Positions 45,278-54,611 of a stretch of DNA of 64,000 nt are shown piece after piece (within the stretch, counting starts at the first letter, position 1; the number at the start of each line of letters is the position of its first letter). The position numbers and the translations under genes are program-made. A model generated the notes under the pieces. The model worked only from the letters and a program-made list of their open reading frames with translations, was not told where the DNA came from and did no database searches. The stretch is taken from NCBI GenBank assembly GCA_963699215.1, contig OY969422.1, positions 2,294,001 to 2,358,000 on the forward strand. Reading direction: 5' to 3'. The stretch is from VRUE01 sp963699215. Its GTDB lineage: Bacteria > Actinomycetota > Thermoleophilia > Solirubrobacterales > 70-9.

Positions 45278-46717
45278 GTGCGATGCTCCCACCGGCGTGG
45301 GAGGCTCAGACTGAATCAGCACGACGACAGCCCGTCCGATTCGAGCGCAGAGCAGCAAGCCAAGCTCGCAGTCGCTCTGTCGGGTGGCGGTCACCGTGCC
45401 TGCCTCTTCGCGCTCGGCGCCCTGCTCTACCTGGTCGACGCGGGACGGAGCAAGGGGGTGACCTCGGTCGCGTCCGTCTCGGGCGGATCGCTCGCCAACG
45501 GCGCCGTCGCCCAGTCGCTCGACCTCACCGCCGCCAAGCCGGGAGAGCTCGACGCGGTGGTCGCGCGGGTGGCGCGTCAGATCACCGGGCGGGGCACCCT
45601 CTTCGGCGCTCCCTTGACCAAGGCCTATCTCCTCCTGCTCGCCGTCGCCGCGGCCGTGGGCCTGGTCGGGCCCTGGCTGCTGCCGCTCGGCTTCGCCCTG
45701 CGCGCCGTCGTCTTCCTCCTCGCCGTCCTCGCGCTCGCCTGGCTGGCGAGCCTGCGCGGCCGGGTCTGCGCCAAGGCGTTCGCGACCACCCTGTTCGCGA
45801 CGGAAGACCGCGCCGACCGGCTCGACTCGATCTGCGACAAGCTCGATCACGTCTTCTGCGCGACCGACCTGCACGCCGGCGAGCACGTCTACTTCTCGCA
45901 GGGCTTCGTCAGCAGCTACCGCTTCGGCAAAGGCGTGCCCGGGGACGTCGAGCTCTCCAGGGTGGTCCAGGCCTCCGCTGCCTTCCCCGGAGCGTTCCCG
46001 GTCTCCTGGCTGCCCACCGACCGCCACCGGTTCGCCAACCCGGCGCAGCCGGAGGCGGCCGAGACGAAGCGGATGGCGCTCGTCGACGGCGGCGTCTACG
46101 ACAACATGGCCGATCAGTGGCCCCGGGGCTTCGAGCGCCTGCCCCCGTGGCGCTCGGCCGAGCCGGGGCTGCGCAACGCGAGCGAGCTGATCGTGGTCAA
46201 CGCGTCCGCCGGGCTCGAGTGGAGCTCGCAGCGCAAGCTACGCCTGCCCCTGATCGGCGAGGTGCTGGCCCTCCTGCGCGACAAGACCGTCCTCTACGAC
46301 AACGGCAACAGCCTGCGGCGCAAGGAGCTGGTGGCCGGGTTCAAGCTGGCCGACCGCGACGGCGAGGGGCTGCGTGGCTCCCTCGTGCACATCCCCCAGA
46401 GCCCCTTCAAGATCCCGGCCGCCTGGGAGAAGGATGGCGGCGAGCGCGGCGAGCGCGCCAAAGCGGCGCTGGCCGCGCTGCGCGGGAGCGATGTCGATCC
46501 CAAGGCGGTGGAAGAGCGCTGGGAACGGGTGGCGAAGGAGAACGCCGCGGTGGCTACGACCCTCTTCCGGCTCGAGCCCGCGGTCGCCTCGCGCCTTCTC
46601 CACCACGCCTACGTGCTGGCGATGGCGAACCTGCACACGATCCTCGGCTACCCGTTACTGCCGGTCCCCGCCGCCGACCGCTTCGACCGCCTCGCCCGCG
46701 GCGACGCGGGGGGCTAG
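45278..46717 (+). CDS. Patatin-like phospholipase with central membrane hairpin
   Basis: 479 residues from GTG 45278 (no better start seen). Oxyanion motif SGGGHRA, nucleophile region SVSGGSLANG, and the catalytic Asp in LVDGGVYDN. Residues about 112-158 hold two strongly hydrophobic segments between nucleophile and Asp, so the enzyme is probably membrane-bound. Hydrolysis of acyl lipids is expected from the family. A short Ser/Asp-rich N-terminus precedes the domain. Confidence 0.85.
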   Translation: MRCSHRRGRLRLNQHDDSPSDSSAEQQAKLAVALSGGGHRACLFALGALLYLVDAGRSKGVTSVASVSGGSLANGAVAQSLDLTAAKPGELDAVVARVARQITGRGTLFGAPLTKAYLLLLAVAAAVGLVGPWLLPLGFALRAVVFLLAVLALAWLASLRGRVCAKAFATTLFATEDRADRLDSICDKLDHVFCATDLHAGEHVYFSQGFVSSYRFGKGVPGDVELSRVVQASAAFPGAFPVSWLPTDRHRFANPAQPEAAETKRMALVDGGVYDNMADQWPRGFERLPPWRSAEPGLRNASELIVVNASAGLEWSSQRKLRLPLIGEVLALLRDKTVLYDNGNSLRRKELVAGFKLADRDGEGLRGSLVHIPQSPFKIPAAWEKDGGERGERAKAALAALRGSDVDPKAVEERWERVAKENAAVATTLFRLEPAVASRLLHHAYVLAMANLHTILGYPLLPVPAADRFDRLARGDAGG

Positions 46718-46752
46718 CCGACGCGGGTCTCTAATCTAGGCATGGCCTGGGA

Positions 46753-47232
46753 ATGAAGGGACCGCTGGGGACACTCGCCGCAACCGCACTCGCGCTGCTC
46801 GCCGTCGCGCCGCTCGCCCACGGCGAAGAACAGACGCGGGAAAGCTACAAGGCCCAGGTCGAGCCGATCTGCAAGGCCAACAGGGACGCCAACGAACGGA
46901 TCATGGACGGCGCCCAGAAGCGGATCGCCAAAAACGAGTTCGAGCCCGTCAGCAAGCAGTTCTTCCGGGCTTCGACCTCCTTCGGCGGGCTGATCGAACG
47001 GATCGCGACGGTGCCGCCGCCACCCGCCGACGAACGCCGGGTGAGCCGCTGGCTCGGCTTCATGCGGCTACTGAAGACGCGCCTGCGCACGGTCGGCAAG
47101 TACTACAAGGAAGGCGAAGAGATCAAGGCCGCCCACGAGTCGATCCTCGCCGAACGCAGCGGCATCTCGGCCAACAACATCAGCATCGTCTTCAAGGTCC
47201 GCTACTGCCGCTTCGGCCGCATCAAAGGCTAG
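46753..47232 (+). CDS. Exported helical protein related to the kinase outer domain
   Basis: 159 residues; signal peptide (LAATALALLAVAPLAHG). EPICKANRDANERIM near the N-terminus, a mid-region ERIATVPPPPADERRVSRWLG, and a C-terminal Cys (VRYCRFG) give a two-Cys helical domain. The same layout (DAICAES, LRRLTPPRKLASLYDEY, terminal Cys) forms the extracellular end of the kinase at 2330-3890. No function known. Confidence 0.7.
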   Translation: MKGPLGTLAATALALLAVAPLAHGEEQTRESYKAQVEPICKANRDANERIMDGAQKRIAKNEFEPVSKQFFRASTSFGGLIERIATVPPPPADERRVSRWLGFMRLLKTRLRTVGKYYKEGEEIKAAHESILAERSGISANNISIVFKVRYCRFGRIKG

Positions 47233-47257
47233 TGGGCCGCGGCCGGCCGGCGGGGGC

Positions 47258-48067
47258 TCAGTCGGTCGATTCCGCGCCCGTGCTGGTCGTCAGGCTCGCG
47301 GCGGAGCCGCCGGAGAGCACGCGGCGGACCAGCCCCGGGGTAAGGCTGCGGGCGACCGCGACCAGCGCGTAGGGGCGGGGCACGTAGCGTTCCGCCTTGC
47401 CCCGCAGGCCGGTGTCGACTATCGCCTCGGCGACCTTCTCCGGCGTGGACACGGTCCAGCGGGTGAGCGCGCGCTCGCGCAGCTCGGTCGCCGGGAAGCC
47501 CTCGGTGGCGATGAAGCCGGGCAGCACGAGGCCGACGTGGACGCCGTGCGGGCGCTCCTCGGCGTAGAGCGCGTCGGTCCAGCCCGCCAGGGCGAACTTG
47601 CTCGCCGAGTAGGCGCCGGTCCGCGCCCGCGCCACCCGCGCGGCGGCGCTGGCGATATTGACGATCGCGCTCGGCGCCGACGACCGCAGCAGCGGCAGCA
47701 GGGCCTCGGTGAGGCGCAGGGCGGCGTCGAAGTTGAGCTCCATGTGGCGGTGGGCGTTGGCGTAGCCCGCCTCGGCGAAGGAGCCGCGCCAGGAGGCGCC
47801 GGCGTTGTTGACCAGCAGGGTGAGGCGACCGCCGTGCCGCGCGGCGACGTGGGCACGCACCCGCTCGGGAGCGTCCGGCGCGGTCAGGTCGACGGCGAGC
47901 CAGCTCGCCTCGCAGGGCAGCGACTCGGCCAGCGCCCGCAGCCTCTCCTCGCGGCGGGCGACGAGGATCAGCTCCGCCCCGGGCTCGCGCGCCAGGCGCT
48001 TCGCGGTCGCCTCGCCGATACCGCTGGAAGCGCCGGTGACCAGCGCCGTCATCGTCGCTTCGCTCAT
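47258..48067 (-). CDS. Short-chain dehydrogenase/reductase
   Basis: 269 residues: GASSGIGEATAKRLA cofactor loop, LVARREERL (NADP-type), NNAGASWRG, Ser in NIASAAARVA, YSASK. The C-terminal extension with RYVPRPYALVAVARSLTPGLVRR and a hydrophobic stretch is typical of membrane-associated SDRs acting on lipids or sterols. Substrate unknown. Confidence 0.9.
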   Translation of the reverse strand: MSEATMTALVTGASSGIGEATAKRLAREPGAELILVARREERLRALAESLPCEASWLAVDLTAPDAPERVRAHVAARHGGRLTLLVNNAGASWRGSFAEAGYANAHRHMELNFDAALRLTEALLPLLRSSAPSAIVNIASAAARVARARTGAYSASKFALAGWTDALYAEERPHGVHVGLVLPGFIATEGFPATELRERALTRWTVSTPEKVAEAIVDTGLRGKAERYVPRPYALVAVARSLTPGLVRRVLSGGSAASLTTSTGAESTD

Positions 48068-48135
48068 CCAGGGAAAACTATTCGAAAAGGCTTCTTACGG
48101 ACATCTGTTCGAGTCGGCATACTGCGCACCTTCCG

Positions 48136-49185
48136 ATGACCGAGATCCCCTCTCTGCTCGACAAGCTGCTCCGCGCCGCAGCGCCATCCGGCCACGAGGA
48201 GCCGGCTGCGACGATCTGGCGCGAGGAAGCTTCGGTCGCGACGCTCTCGGCCGACGGGCTGGGGTCCTCGATCGCCCGCATCGGCGATGCCGAGCCATTG
48301 CTCGCGGTCGTCGGGCACATCGACGAGATCGGCCTCGTCGTCACCCACATCGACGAGAAGGGCTTCCTCTGGTTCGCCCCGATCGGCGGCTGGGACCCCC
48401 AGATCCTGGTCGGCCAACGGGTCGAGGTGCGCGGTCGCGAGGGACTCGTGCCGGGCGTGGTCGGCCGCAAGCCGATCCACCTGCTCGACGCGGATCAGCG
48501 CAAGAAGGTGGTCCAGCTGAAGGGCCTCCACATCGACGTCGGCGCCGCCGACCGCGACGAGGCCGCGGCGCTGGTCCGGGTCGGCGACCCGGTGACGATC
48601 GCCGCCGAGCCGGTGCGCCTGGCCGGCGAGCGAATCGCGTCCCGCGCGATGGACAACCGTCTCGGCGCCTACGTGGCGCTGGAAGCGCTGCGGCGCTGCC
48701 ACGAGCGCGGCTCGCTCGGCGGCAGCTTCGCGGCGGTGGCCGCCGTGCAGGAGGAGATCGGCCTCTTCGGCGCGCGGACCTCGGCCTTCGAGCTGCGGCC
48801 CGACCTCGCGATCGCCGTCGACGTCACCCACGCCACCGACGCGCCGGGGATCGACGAGAAGGAGGAGGGCAGCCACCCGTTCGGCTCCGGGCCGGTGATC
48901 TTCCGCGGATCGACCCTCTCGCCGAAGGTATCCGAGCTGCTGGTCGAGACCGCCGAGGAGGCGGGGATCGAGTACACGATCGCCGCCACCGGGCGCTCCT
49001 CGCACACCGACGCCGACGCGATCCAGATCTCCCGCTCGGGAATCCCCACCGGGCTGGTCTCGATCCCGCTGCGCTACATGCACTCGCCCGTCGAGGTCTG
49101 CGACCTCGGCGACCTCGAGGCGACGGTCGAGCTGATCGCGGCCTTCGCCGCCCGGCTCGAGCCCGGCCTCGACCTCGGCCGCTGA
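48136..49185 (+). CDS. M42-family glutamyl aminopeptidase-like metallopeptidase
   Basis: 349 residues. Metal ligands and catalytic residues of M42: VVGHIDEIGLVV (His, Asp), RAMDNRLGAYVALEAL (bridging Asp), VQEEIGLFGAR (Glu-Glu), DVTHATDAPG (Asp), and SSHTDADAIQISR with the last His. An inserted PDZ-like domain lies between (GWDPQILVGQRVEV...). Cytosolic dodecameric aminopeptidases of this family trim peptides. A 49-base perfect hairpin begins immediately after its stop codon. Confidence 0.92.
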   Translation: MTEIPSLLDKLLRAAAPSGHEEPAATIWREEASVATLSADGLGSSIARIGDAEPLLAVVGHIDEIGLVVTHIDEKGFLWFAPIGGWDPQILVGQRVEVRGREGLVPGVVGRKPIHLLDADQRKKVVQLKGLHIDVGAADRDEAAALVRVGDPVTIAAEPVRLAGERIASRAMDNRLGAYVALEALRRCHERGSLGGSFAAVAAVQEEIGLFGARTSAFELRPDLAIAVDVTHATDAPGIDEKEEGSHPFGSGPVIFRGSTLSPKVSELLVETAEEAGIEYTIAATGRSSHTDADAIQISRSGIPTGLVSIPLRYMHSPVEVCDLGDLEATVELIAAFAARLEPGLDLGR

Positions 49186-49234
49186 GACCAAACATGCATC
49201 GAGCCCCTATTCGGGGCTCGATGCATGTTTGGTC
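49186..49234. repeat. Solitary long hairpin of the CATCGARCCCC family (H1)
   Basis: Perfect 22-bp arms (49186-49207 and 49213-49234) around TATTC. Inner stem CATCGAGCCCC is shared with the two hairpins flanking the DUF559 gene at the right end; the outer 11 bp differ but still pair. It lies between two convergent genes and may act as terminator, but there is no T-run. Confidence 0.85.
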
Positions 49235-49247
49235 CTGGGTCAGGCGG

Positions 49248-50333
49248 TCAGTTGGCGCTGACGACGACGCGGTCGCGGCCGCTCGCCTTGGCCGAGTAGA
49301 GCGCCGCGTCGGCGAGCCCGACCATCTCGTCGGTGTCGAGAGATCCCGCTGGGGAGACGGCGACGCCGACGCTGATCGTCACCGCCACGCCGGCCGGGCG
49401 GCGCTCCCGCACCGCCCGCCGCAGCCGCTCGCCGACGCCGACGGCGTCGGCTTCCGTCGCTCCCGGCAGGACGACGAGGATCTCCTCGCCGCCGACTCGG
49501 TAGATCGAGTCGCCGGCTCGCAGCACGCCGCGCATCGTGTAGGCGACGTCCTGCAGCACCGCGTCGCCGGCCACGTGCCCGAGCTCGTCGTTTACCCGCT
49601 TGAAGTTGTCGAGGTCGCAGAGCAGGAAGGCGTGCGAGAGGCCCGCCCCCTCGCTCGGCTGGCCGTCGAGCTCGGAGAGGCGCTGCTCCAGCGCGTTGCG
49701 GTTGGAGAGCCCGGTCAACGGGTCGAGGGTGGAGCGTCGCCGGTGGGCGCGGTCGGACTCGACCAGGGCGCCAGAGAGGATCACGGTGCAGAGCACGAGC
49801 CCGGTGGCGGCCATCACCTCCTGCCCGTGCGCAGCCGCGGCGGCGGGGTCGAGGGCGTAGGTCGAGAGCCCGAGCAGGACGAGGATGTAGGCGGTGCCGA
49901 GCGCTATCCCACGCGGCTCGAAGCGCGCGCCCAGGGTCACGGCGGGCAGCGCGAACCACATCAGCGCCGGGCTCTCGGCGCCTCCCGTGGTGACGACCGC
50001 ATCGGCGAGCAGCAGCGGCAGGATCCCCCAGGCGGCGGCGACCCAGACCGCCGGGTGCTCGCTGTTGCGCATGAAGCTGTCGGCGACGGCGAACCCGGCC
50101 AGGCCGGCGCCGAGCGGGATCGTCCACCACCAGCCGAGCTCCGAGCTGAAGGCGGCGAGCCCGAGCGCGAGGATCGCGAAACAGGCGAAGCGGTAGGGGC
50201 GCAGGCGCAGCTCCATGTCGATCAGTCGCTCGCGGCGCGCATCGTCGCGGCTCGCCCTCAGCGACTCGGCGGTCATGTGGGCACTCGGTCTCACCGAGCG
50301 CTCATCGGGTCCGGCGGGCCGCGGACTTAGCAC
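49248..50333 (-). CDS. Membrane diguanylate cyclase
   Basis: 361 residues. About six hydrophobic segments (50-190) form an N-terminal sensor, followed by a GGDEF domain: LDPLTGLSNRNALEQRLSEL, FLLCDLDNFKRVNDELGHVAGD, RVGGEEILVVLPG (active GGEE), LADAALYSAKASGRDRV. RAGD five residues before GGEE is an intact inhibitory I-site. Expected to make c-di-GMP under product feedback. An alternative start ATG is at 50276. Confidence 0.9.
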   Translation of the reverse strand: MLSPRPAGPDERSVRPSAHMTAESLRASRDDARRERLIDMELRLRPYRFACFAILALGLAAFSSELGWWWTIPLGAGLAGFAVADSFMRNSEHPAVWVAAAWGILPLLLADAVVTTGGAESPALMWFALPAVTLGARFEPRGIALGTAYILVLLGLSTYALDPAAAAAHGQEVMAATGLVLCTVILSGALVESDRAHRRRSTLDPLTGLSNRNALEQRLSELDGQPSEGAGLSHAFLLCDLDNFKRVNDELGHVAGDAVLQDVAYTMRGVLRAGDSIYRVGGEEILVVLPGATEADAVGVGERLRRAVRERRPAGVAVTISVGVAVSPAGSLDTDEMVGLADAALYSAKASGRDRVVVSAN

Positions 50334-50338
50334 TGCAG

Positions 50339-51397
50339 CTACTCGACCAGCTGCAGCTCCTTGGGCAGACCGCTGAGATTGCGGCAGCCCCCGTCGACGA
50401 CGACGACCAGATCCTCGATCCGCACGCCGAGCTCGCCCGGCAGGTAGACACCGGGCTCGACCGTCACCACCTCGCCCGCGGCGAGCACGTCCTCCGAGCG
50501 CGGCGAGAGACGCGGCGCCTCGTGCACCTCGAGTCCGACGCCGTGACCCAAGCCGTGCCCGAACCGCTCGCCGTGACCGGCGGCCTCGATCGCCTTGCGG
50601 GCGACCCCGTCGAGCTCCTCCCCCCCGGCCCCCGCGACGATCGCGGCGAGCGCCGCGGCCTGCGCCCCGCGCACGACCTCGTAGACCTCGCGGGCGCGCT
50701 CGCCGGGCTCGCCGACGGCGAAGGTCCGGGTGCCGTCGGAGCAGTAGCCGTCCAGCTTCGCCCCCATGTCGAAGACGACCAGCTCGCCCGCGCCGATGGT
50801 CCGCTCGCCGGGCTCGGCGTGCGGCAGGGCGCCGTTGGGGCCGGCGGCGACGATCGCCGGGAACGAGGGGTCGCCGCCGAGCTCGCGGATCCGCGCCTCC
50901 GCCGCGCGCGCTACATCGCGCTCGGAGCGGCCGCCGAGGCCGCGCTCGAGGCTCCAGCGCCAGACCTCGTCGGCCAGCTCGGCGGCGGCCGCGACCGCCT
51001 CCAGCTCGGCCTCGTCCTTGACCCTGCGCAGCTTCTCGACCGTACCGCCGGCAGCCACCGGCTCGACCCCCTCGGCGAGCTTCCCCTGTAGTCGCTCGAG
51101 CAGACGAACCGAGACGTGGTCGTCCTCGAAGCCGAAACGACCATCGAGGCGTGCGGCTATGCCGCCGAGCCAGTCGTCGGCGACGGTGACCGCCTCCCAG
51201 CCCTCGACCTCGGCCGCGGCCCGCTCGGTGTAGCGGAAGTCGGTCAGGAAGAGGCGCGTGTCCGGGCCGCAGACGCAGGCGCCGTTGGTGCCGGTGAAGC
51301 CGGTCAGATAGCGGACGTTGATCAGGTCGGTGACCAGCATCAGGTCGAGCTCGCGCTCGGCCAGCGAGGCCGCGAGGCGGTCGCCGCGGCCCCTCAT
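50339..51397 (-). CDS. pepQ: M24 aminopeptidase P-like (Xaa-Pro) peptidase
   Basis: 352 residues. A creatinase N-terminal domain (DLMLVTDLINVRYLTGFTGTNG) precedes a pita-bread domain with all five metal ligands: VVFDMGAKLDGYCSDGTRTF (two Asp), FGHGLGHGVGLEVHE (His), VEPGVYLP (Glu), RIEDLV (Glu). Cleaves Xaa-Pro bonds. ATG overlaps the aroQ stop by four bases. The adjacency of this peptidase and efp is common elsewhere; here efp is 5 kb away. Confidence 0.92.
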   Translation of the reverse strand: MRGRGDRLAASLAERELDLMLVTDLINVRYLTGFTGTNGACVCGPDTRLFLTDFRYTERAAAEVEGWEAVTVADDWLGGIAARLDGRFGFEDDHVSVRLLERLQGKLAEGVEPVAAGGTVEKLRRVKDEAELEAVAAAAELADEVWRWSLERGLGGRSERDVARAAEARIRELGGDPSFPAIVAAGPNGALPHAEPGERTIGAGELVVFDMGAKLDGYCSDGTRTFAVGEPGERAREVYEVVRGAQAAALAAIVAGAGGEELDGVARKAIEAAGHGERFGHGLGHGVGLEVHEAPRLSPRSEDVLAAGEVVTVEPGVYLPGELGVRIEDLVVVVDGGCRNLSGLPKELQLVE

Positions 51398-51855
51398 CCG
51401 GAAGCCGCGACGTCCAGGTGACGGGCCAGCGTGGCGAGCGCGTCGCGGTAGCCGTCCGGGCCCTTGCCGGAGATCTTCTCCAGCACCAGGCCGTCGAAGA
51501 CGGACTCCTTGCGCCAGTCCTGGCGCGACTCGACGTCGGAGAGGTGGACCTCGACCGCCGGCAGGCCGGTCAGCTCGAGCGCGTCGGCGATCGCGCGGCT
51601 GTAGTGGGTCCAGGCGCCGGCGTTGATCACGATCGAGTCGGCCAGCTCCGGCGCCCGGTGCAGGTATTCGACGAACTCGCCCTCGGAGTTGGTCTGGAAG
51701 AAGATCGCTTCCAGGCCGAGCTCCCGTGCCGCCGCCTGGATCCGCATCTCCAGCTCGCTCAGCGAGAGCCCGCCGTAGACCGCCGGATCGCGCCGCTCGA
51801 GCACGTCGAAGTTGACCCCGTGCAGGACGGCGACCCGGTTGTGGGCGGAAGTCAT
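51394..51855 (-). CDS. aroQ: 3-dehydroquinate dehydratase, type II (divergent)
   Basis: 153 residues. VLHGVNFDVLERRDPAVYGGLSL keeps the active-site Tyr region but departs from the usual GPNLNLLG. FFQTNSEGEFVEYLH, INAGAWTHYSRAI and EVHLSDVESRQDWRKESV carry the Asn, His and Arg positions of the family, the last again in variant form. Dehydrates 3-dehydroquinate in the shikimate pathway. ATG overlaps aroKB by four bases, supporting its assignment despite the divergence. Confidence 0.87.
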   Translation of the reverse strand: MTSAHNRVAVLHGVNFDVLERRDPAVYGGLSLSELEMRIQAAARELGLEAIFFQTNSEGEFVEYLHRAPELADSIVINAGAWTHYSRAIADALELTGLPAVEVHLSDVESRQDWRKESVFDGLVLEKISGKGPDGYRDALATLARHLDVAASG

Positions 51856-53387
51856 CCGTAGAGCTCCTTCACGGCGGCCTCGACCTTAGCCGGATCCAGG
51901 ATCTGCCCGGTGCGGGGCTCTCCCGGCCGGGAGAGCAGGATGAAGCCGACGCCGGCGGAAGTGCGCTTCTTGTCGCGCTGCAGGGCGTCCAGAGCCACGT
52001 CGACGTCCAGGGCGGCATCGAGCACGGTCGGCAAGCCGTGGCGGCGGAGGATCTCCTCGACCTCGTCGCGCAGGGCCGGCGCATCCGAGAGGCGCAGGGC
52101 AGCGAGCAGTCCCAAGCCGATCGCCTCGCCGTGCCGGTAGCGACTGTAAGCGGTCGCCGTCTCAATCGCATGGCCCACCGTGTGACCGAGGTTGAGCACC
52201 TCCCGGCGGCCAGAGTCGCGCTCGTCCTCGGCGACGACTTCGCACTTGTAGCGAGCACAGGCGAACACGATGTCGTCCAGCTCGCCAGGGTCGAGAGACT
52301 CGATCGAGCGCACCCGCTCCCACAGATCGCCGCCCGCAAGCAGGCCGGTCTTGAGCGCCTCTACGAATCCCGTGGCAAGCTCGTCCGGCGGCAGGGTCCC
52401 GAGGGTGTCGACGTCCGCGATGACGGCCGCGGGCAGGTGATACGCCCCGACGTAGTTCTTCCCCTGCGGTAGATCGACGCCGGTCTTGCCGCCGTAGGCG
52501 GAGTCGACCTGGGCGACGAGCGTGGTCGGCACCTGGACGACAGGAACGCCTCGCTGGTAGACATGCGCGCAGAACCCGGCGATGTCGCCGATGACCCCGC
52601 CGCCCAGAGCGACGACGTGGTCCTCCCGGGTCAAACCCGCCGAGGCCATGTCTTCCAGGATGCGCTCCGCCCGCTCCATCGTCTTGGCTCGCTCACCCGC
52701 GATCGCGAGATCGGTGCTGACGACCGAGTCGGCGAACCGGTCCCCCAAGTTGACGACCGTGAAGGCATCGGCAATCACGAACTGGCGCCCCTCCAGCGGC
52801 CACCAGCTCGCATCCAGCAGACCGCGACCGACGAAGACCGGGTACTCGCCCGAGGCGCTTGCCGCCCAGAGCAGCTTCGTGCCGCCGGGCAGATCGGCCA
52901 GCGCCTGGATCGAGGGGAGCGCCCGCGCGATCTGGCCGGGGTCGCCCTGCGGGACGATCGCGTCGGCCAGCGCCTCGTACAACGGCAGCCGCACCTCGAG
53001 CAGCTGGGCGACGTCCGCGGCGCTGCGCGCCAGCGGGCGGTCGCTGTCCTCGATCCGCCGCCAGGCCTCCTCGGCATCGATCTGCAGCCAGACGACGACG
53101 TGACGGTCGAGCGCCGCGCGAACCCGCTCCGAGAGCACGCTGCCGCCGCCGAGCGCGATCGCCCCGCCGTCGGCCCGCTCGAGCAGGGCGCCGACGACCT
53201 CCGCCTCCCGCGCCCGGAATCCCTCCTCGCCGTGGCGCTCGAATGCCTCGGCGATCGGCATTCCGAGGTCGGCTTCCATCAGCTCGTCGATCTCGGCGGT
53301 CGCCAGGCCGGCGGCCCGTGCGGCCTCGAGCGCGGTCGACTTGCCGGCCCCCATGAAGCCGATGAAGACGATCGCGGGCCGGCTCAC
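51852..53387 (-). CDS. aroKB: Bifunctional shikimate kinase / 3-dehydroquinate synthase fusion
   Basis: 511 residues from GTG 53387. Residues 1-165 are shikimate kinase: FIGFMGAGKST (P-loop), EIDELMEADLGMPI, GFRAREAEVV, ALGGGSVL, RPLARS lid. Residues 170-511 are dehydroquinate synthase: ALGGGVIGDIAGFCAHVYQRGVP, QVDSAYGGKTGVDLPQGKN, Zn ligands in GFVEALKTGLL, LNLGHTVGHAIE and RYRHGEAIGLG. One protein supplies two non-consecutive steps. Frame intact. Four bases separate it from aroC. Confidence 0.95.
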   Translation of the reverse strand: MSRPAIVFIGFMGAGKSTALEAARAAGLATAEIDELMEADLGMPIAEAFERHGEEGFRAREAEVVGALLERADGGAIALGGGSVLSERVRAALDRHVVVWLQIDAEEAWRRIEDSDRPLARSAADVAQLLEVRLPLYEALADAIVPQGDPGQIARALPSIQALADLPGGTKLLWAASASGEYPVFVGRGLLDASWWPLEGRQFVIADAFTVVNLGDRFADSVVSTDLAIAGERAKTMERAERILEDMASAGLTREDHVVALGGGVIGDIAGFCAHVYQRGVPVVQVPTTLVAQVDSAYGGKTGVDLPQGKNYVGAYHLPAAVIADVDTLGTLPPDELATGFVEALKTGLLAGGDLWERVRSIESLDPGELDDIVFACARYKCEVVAEDERDSGRREVLNLGHTVGHAIETATAYSRYRHGEAIGLGLLAALRLSDAPALRDEVEEILRRHGLPTVLDAALDVDVALDALQRDKKRTSAGVGFILLSRPGEPRTGQILDPAKVEAAVKELYG

Positions 53388-53391
53388 GCGG

Positions 53392-54566
53392 TCACCCGCG
53401 GAAATCGATGCGGCGCTTGTAAGCCTCCACGGCAGCGAGCATGTCGTCGATGTGGTCGCCGCCGAACTTCTCGCGGTAGCAGCGGGCGAGGGTGAGGCAG
53501 ACCATCGCCTCGGCGACGACCGCCGCCGCCGGGACGACGGTCGAGTCGGTGCGCTCGCGCAGCGCCTGGGCGGGCTCCTTGGTCTCGGTGTCGACCGAGC
53601 GCAGCGGCTTGGTCAGGGTCGAGATCGGCTTGATCGCCGCCCGCACCGAGAGCGGCAGGCCGTTGGTCATCCCGCCCTCGAGCCCGCCGGCGTGGTTGGT
53701 CTCGCGGTGGTAGCCGCGCTCCTCCGACCAGAAGATCTCGTCGTGCGCCTCGGAGCCGGGGCGGCCGGCGACGTCCCAGGCTTCGCCGATCGCGACCCCC
53801 TTGACCGACTGGATCGAGGCGACGGCGCCGGCGAGGCGCCCGTCGAGCCGGTCCTCCCAGGAGATGTGCGAGCCGAGCCCCGGGACGAGGCCGAAGGCGC
53901 GCACCTCGAAGCTGCCGCCGAGGCTCTCGTTGGCCTTGCGCAGGCGGTTGATCTCCTCGACCATCGCCGCGCTCGCCTCCGGGTCGAGGCAGCGCACCGG
54001 GTCCTCGTCGACGCCGGCGAAGTCCTCGGCGCCGAGGTCGGCGCGCTCGGGCGCCTTGACCGAGGCGATCTGGGTGACGTGGCTGTGGACGCTCACCCCG
54101 AGCGCGGTGAGGCAGACCGCGGGCGAGCGATGCCCGCGGCGACCCGGGCCGCGGTCTCGCGGGCGCTGGCTCGCTCCAGCACGTTGCGGATGTCGCCGTG
54201 GCCGTACTTCTGGGCGCCGACCAGGTCGGCGTGGCCGGGCCGCGGCAGGTGGACCTCGTCCGGCTCGAAGCCCTCGACCGGCCAAGGGTTCATCCGCTCC
54301 TCCCAGTTGGCGTAGTCGCGGTTGGCGACCAGGACCGCGATCGGGCTGCCCAGGGTGCGGCCGTGGCGGACGCCGGAGCGGACCTCGACCGTGTCGGTCT
54401 CGATCTTCATCCGCCCGCCGCGGCCGTGGCCGAGCTGGCGCCGCGCCATGTCGCGGTCGAGCGCCTCGCGGTCGAGCTCGAGCCCGGCCGGCATGCCCTC
54501 GACGATCGCGACCAGGCCGGGGCCGTGCGACTCGCCTGCGGTGGTGAAGCGGAAGCGGGTGCTCAT
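53392..54566 (-). CDS. aroC: Chorismate synthase (one frameshift)
   Basis: FRFTTAGESHGPGLVAIVEGMPAG is the first signature; GHGRGGRMKIETD, RPGHADLVGAQKYGHGDIRNVLERASARET the second; SVKGVAIGEAW, GGMTNGLPL, PAQALRERTDSTVVPAAAVVAEAM the third. A missing base near 54125, in a CCCG run, divides two frames. About 391 residues. Makes chorismate from EPSP using reduced FMN. The gene ends four bases before aroKB. Confidence 0.94.
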
Positions 54567-54611
54567 GCGGGCTTAGGCTATCGTCGCGGCTCGCCCGGGC
54601 GGCGGCGCGCA

